In this document: positions 63,233 to 64,000 of the stretch, piece after piece | Position numbering within the stretch: position 1 is the stretch's first letter | Layout of the letters: each line of letters opens with the position of its first letter | DNA from: CF-118 sp035934385 | GTDB taxonomy: Bacteria > Chloroflexota > Dormibacteria > Dormibacterales > Dormibacteraceae | Reading direction: 5' to 3' | DNA: 64,000 nt | NCBI GenBank assembly: GCA_035934385.1 | Contig: DASYXY010000026.1 | Span: 1-64,000, forward strand | Made by a program: the position numbers and the translations under genes | Notes under the pieces: model-generated | Seen by the model: only the letters and a program-made list of their open reading frames with translations | Databases searched by the model: none | What the model was told of the DNA's origin: nothing

Positions 63233-64000
63233 CTCGTCAGCTCGAACAGCTTCAGCGGTGACAGCGGCATTTCCGTGATGGGAACCCTGAGGGCATCCTC
63301 GATACCCGACGCGATCACGGCCCCGACCGGGATCACTCCGGCCTCCCCCACCCCCTTCACCCCGAGCGGGTTGAGAGGTGACGGCGTCTCGATGTGCTCG
63401 ATCTCGATCGTCGGGACCTCGGTTGCGTACGGCATCAGGAACTCCATGAACGACGCGTTGCGCAACTGGCCCTCCGAGTCATAAGCCAGCCGCTCGTAGA
63501 ACGCACCGCCGATGCCCTGCGCCACGCCGCCCTCGATCTGGCCCTCGACCACGATCGGGTTGATGACCTTGCCGCAGTCGTGGACCACCACGTACCTGAG
63601 GATCTCGAGCCGGTACGTCTTCGGATCTACTCGGAGCCACGCGGCATGGCATCCCGACGCCCACGCCGAGCCGGCCGGGCTGAAGTACCCGGTCGCTTCG
63701 AGGCCGGGCTCCTCCCCGTCGGCCAGCGGCGGGCCGGGCCGCGCCTTCGGCGTGAACTGTGTCGCCGCCTCGGTGCCCCCACCGAAGGCGTACCGCACGG
63801 GGTTCGAGAGCACGGCAACCGCGGCCAGCGGGACGCCTCGCTGCGGCGAGCCCTTCACCCGAACGGCGCCGCCCGCCAGCTCGAGGTCGGCCGGGTCGGC
63901 CTCGAGGTGATCGGCAGCGATCTTCTTCGCTTTCTCCGCGACCATCCGCGCGGCCACGTGCATGGCGTTGCCCGCGGTGACTGCGCCTCGCGACGCGAAG
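63229..64000 (-). CDS. Xanthine dehydrogenase-family molybdopterin-binding subunit (partial, N-terminus off the right edge)
   Basis: The window holds the C-terminal 256 residues of a large molybdenum hydroxylase subunit (xanthine/aldehyde oxidase type), and the frame is open at the window end. SRGAVTAGNAM, VVHDCGKVINPIVVEGQIEGG (read as VVHDCGKVINP then IVVEGQIEGG), GGAFYERL and PLGVKGVGEAG are visible; the last holds the catalytic Glu base. It would hydroxylate a heterocycle or aldehyde, needing FAD and 2Fe-2S subunits that may lie outside. In this setting uracil/thymine or a purine is plausible. Confidence 0.92.
   Translation of the reverse strand, partial: FASRGAVTAGNAMHVAARMVAEKAKKIAADHLEADPADLELAGGAVRVKGSPQRGVPLAAVAVLSNPVRYAFGGGTEAATQFTPKARPGPPLADGEEPGLEATGYFSPAGSAWASGCHAAWLRVDPKTYRLEILRYVVVHDCGKVINPIVVEGQIEGGVAQGIGGAFYERLAYDSEGQLRNASFMEFLMPYATEVPTIEIEHIETPSPLNPLGVKGVGEAGVIPVGAVIASGIEDALRVPITEMPLSPLKLFELTR

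Overview
The window is a GC-rich, gene-dense bacterial chromosome segment carrying almost only housekeeping and cell-envelope genes. I saw no prophage, transposase, CRISPR array or rRNA. The short-form HisG with HisZ, the split b6-type cytochrome b with a Rieske protein, an F420-type LLM oxidoreductase, many TTG/GTG starts and several -10-like boxes about nine bases before start codons (leaderless mRNAs) suggest a terrestrial Chloroflexota/Dormibacterota- or Actinobacteriota-like organism. That placement is an inference, not a measurement.

Layout. 1-5.7 kb (minus): a TPR-like protein followed by hisZ-G-D-B-H-F, tightly overlapped and with no hisA between hisH and hisF. 5.8-12.5 kb (plus): a branched-chain amino-acid-type ABC importer with two tandem binding proteins, two permeases and two ATPases. 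12.5-33.6 kb: a surface-polysaccharide region. It contains a mannose block (metK-manC-phosphohexomutase-cupin), a methyl-cycle/purine block (ahcY, patatin, apt), UDP-glucuronate/UDP-xylose enzymes, two glycosyltransferases, a WecC-like dehydrogenase, an epimerase, rmlA-C-B and a flippase, with dinB and a DEDDh exonuclease between them. 33.6-36.6 kb: trpS, then Rieske and split cytochrome b. 36.6-39.3 kb: a DinB-like protein, a cellulose-synthase-like glycosyltransferase and thioredoxin. 39.1-44.3 kb: nitrogen genes (amt with a 28-residue membrane microprotein, glnA, a GAF-PucR regulator). 44.3-55.9 kb: small secreted or membrane proteins, tRNA-Arg(CCU), a molybdopterin oxidoreductase, a PQQ-propeller lipoprotein, an MMPL transporter, zinc-ribbon and PrsW proteins, MsrA, OsmC, an MTA/SAH nucleosidase and a hydrolase. 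56-59.2 kb: an orphan MASE1 histidine kinase with a membrane protein. 59.2-64 kb: a catabolic-looking cluster of an amidase, a three-fold Ser-Lys ring-opening amidohydrolase (cyanuric acid hydrolase/barbiturase family), an LLM oxidoreductase, a Rid protein and a molybdenum hydroxylase that runs off the edge.

Most notable signals: (i) two successive CTGA stop/start overlaps implying CTG start codons in the polysaccharide operon; (ii) the same AGGTC-N4-GACCT palindrome over the -35 box of two separate polysaccharide promoters; (iii) a 59-bp paired-palindrome element present twice, 40 kb apart, with identical internal spacing; (iv) an unannotated 28-residue transmembrane microprotein downstream of amt; (v) a possible oxidative pyrimidine/barbiturate catabolic cluster at the right edge.
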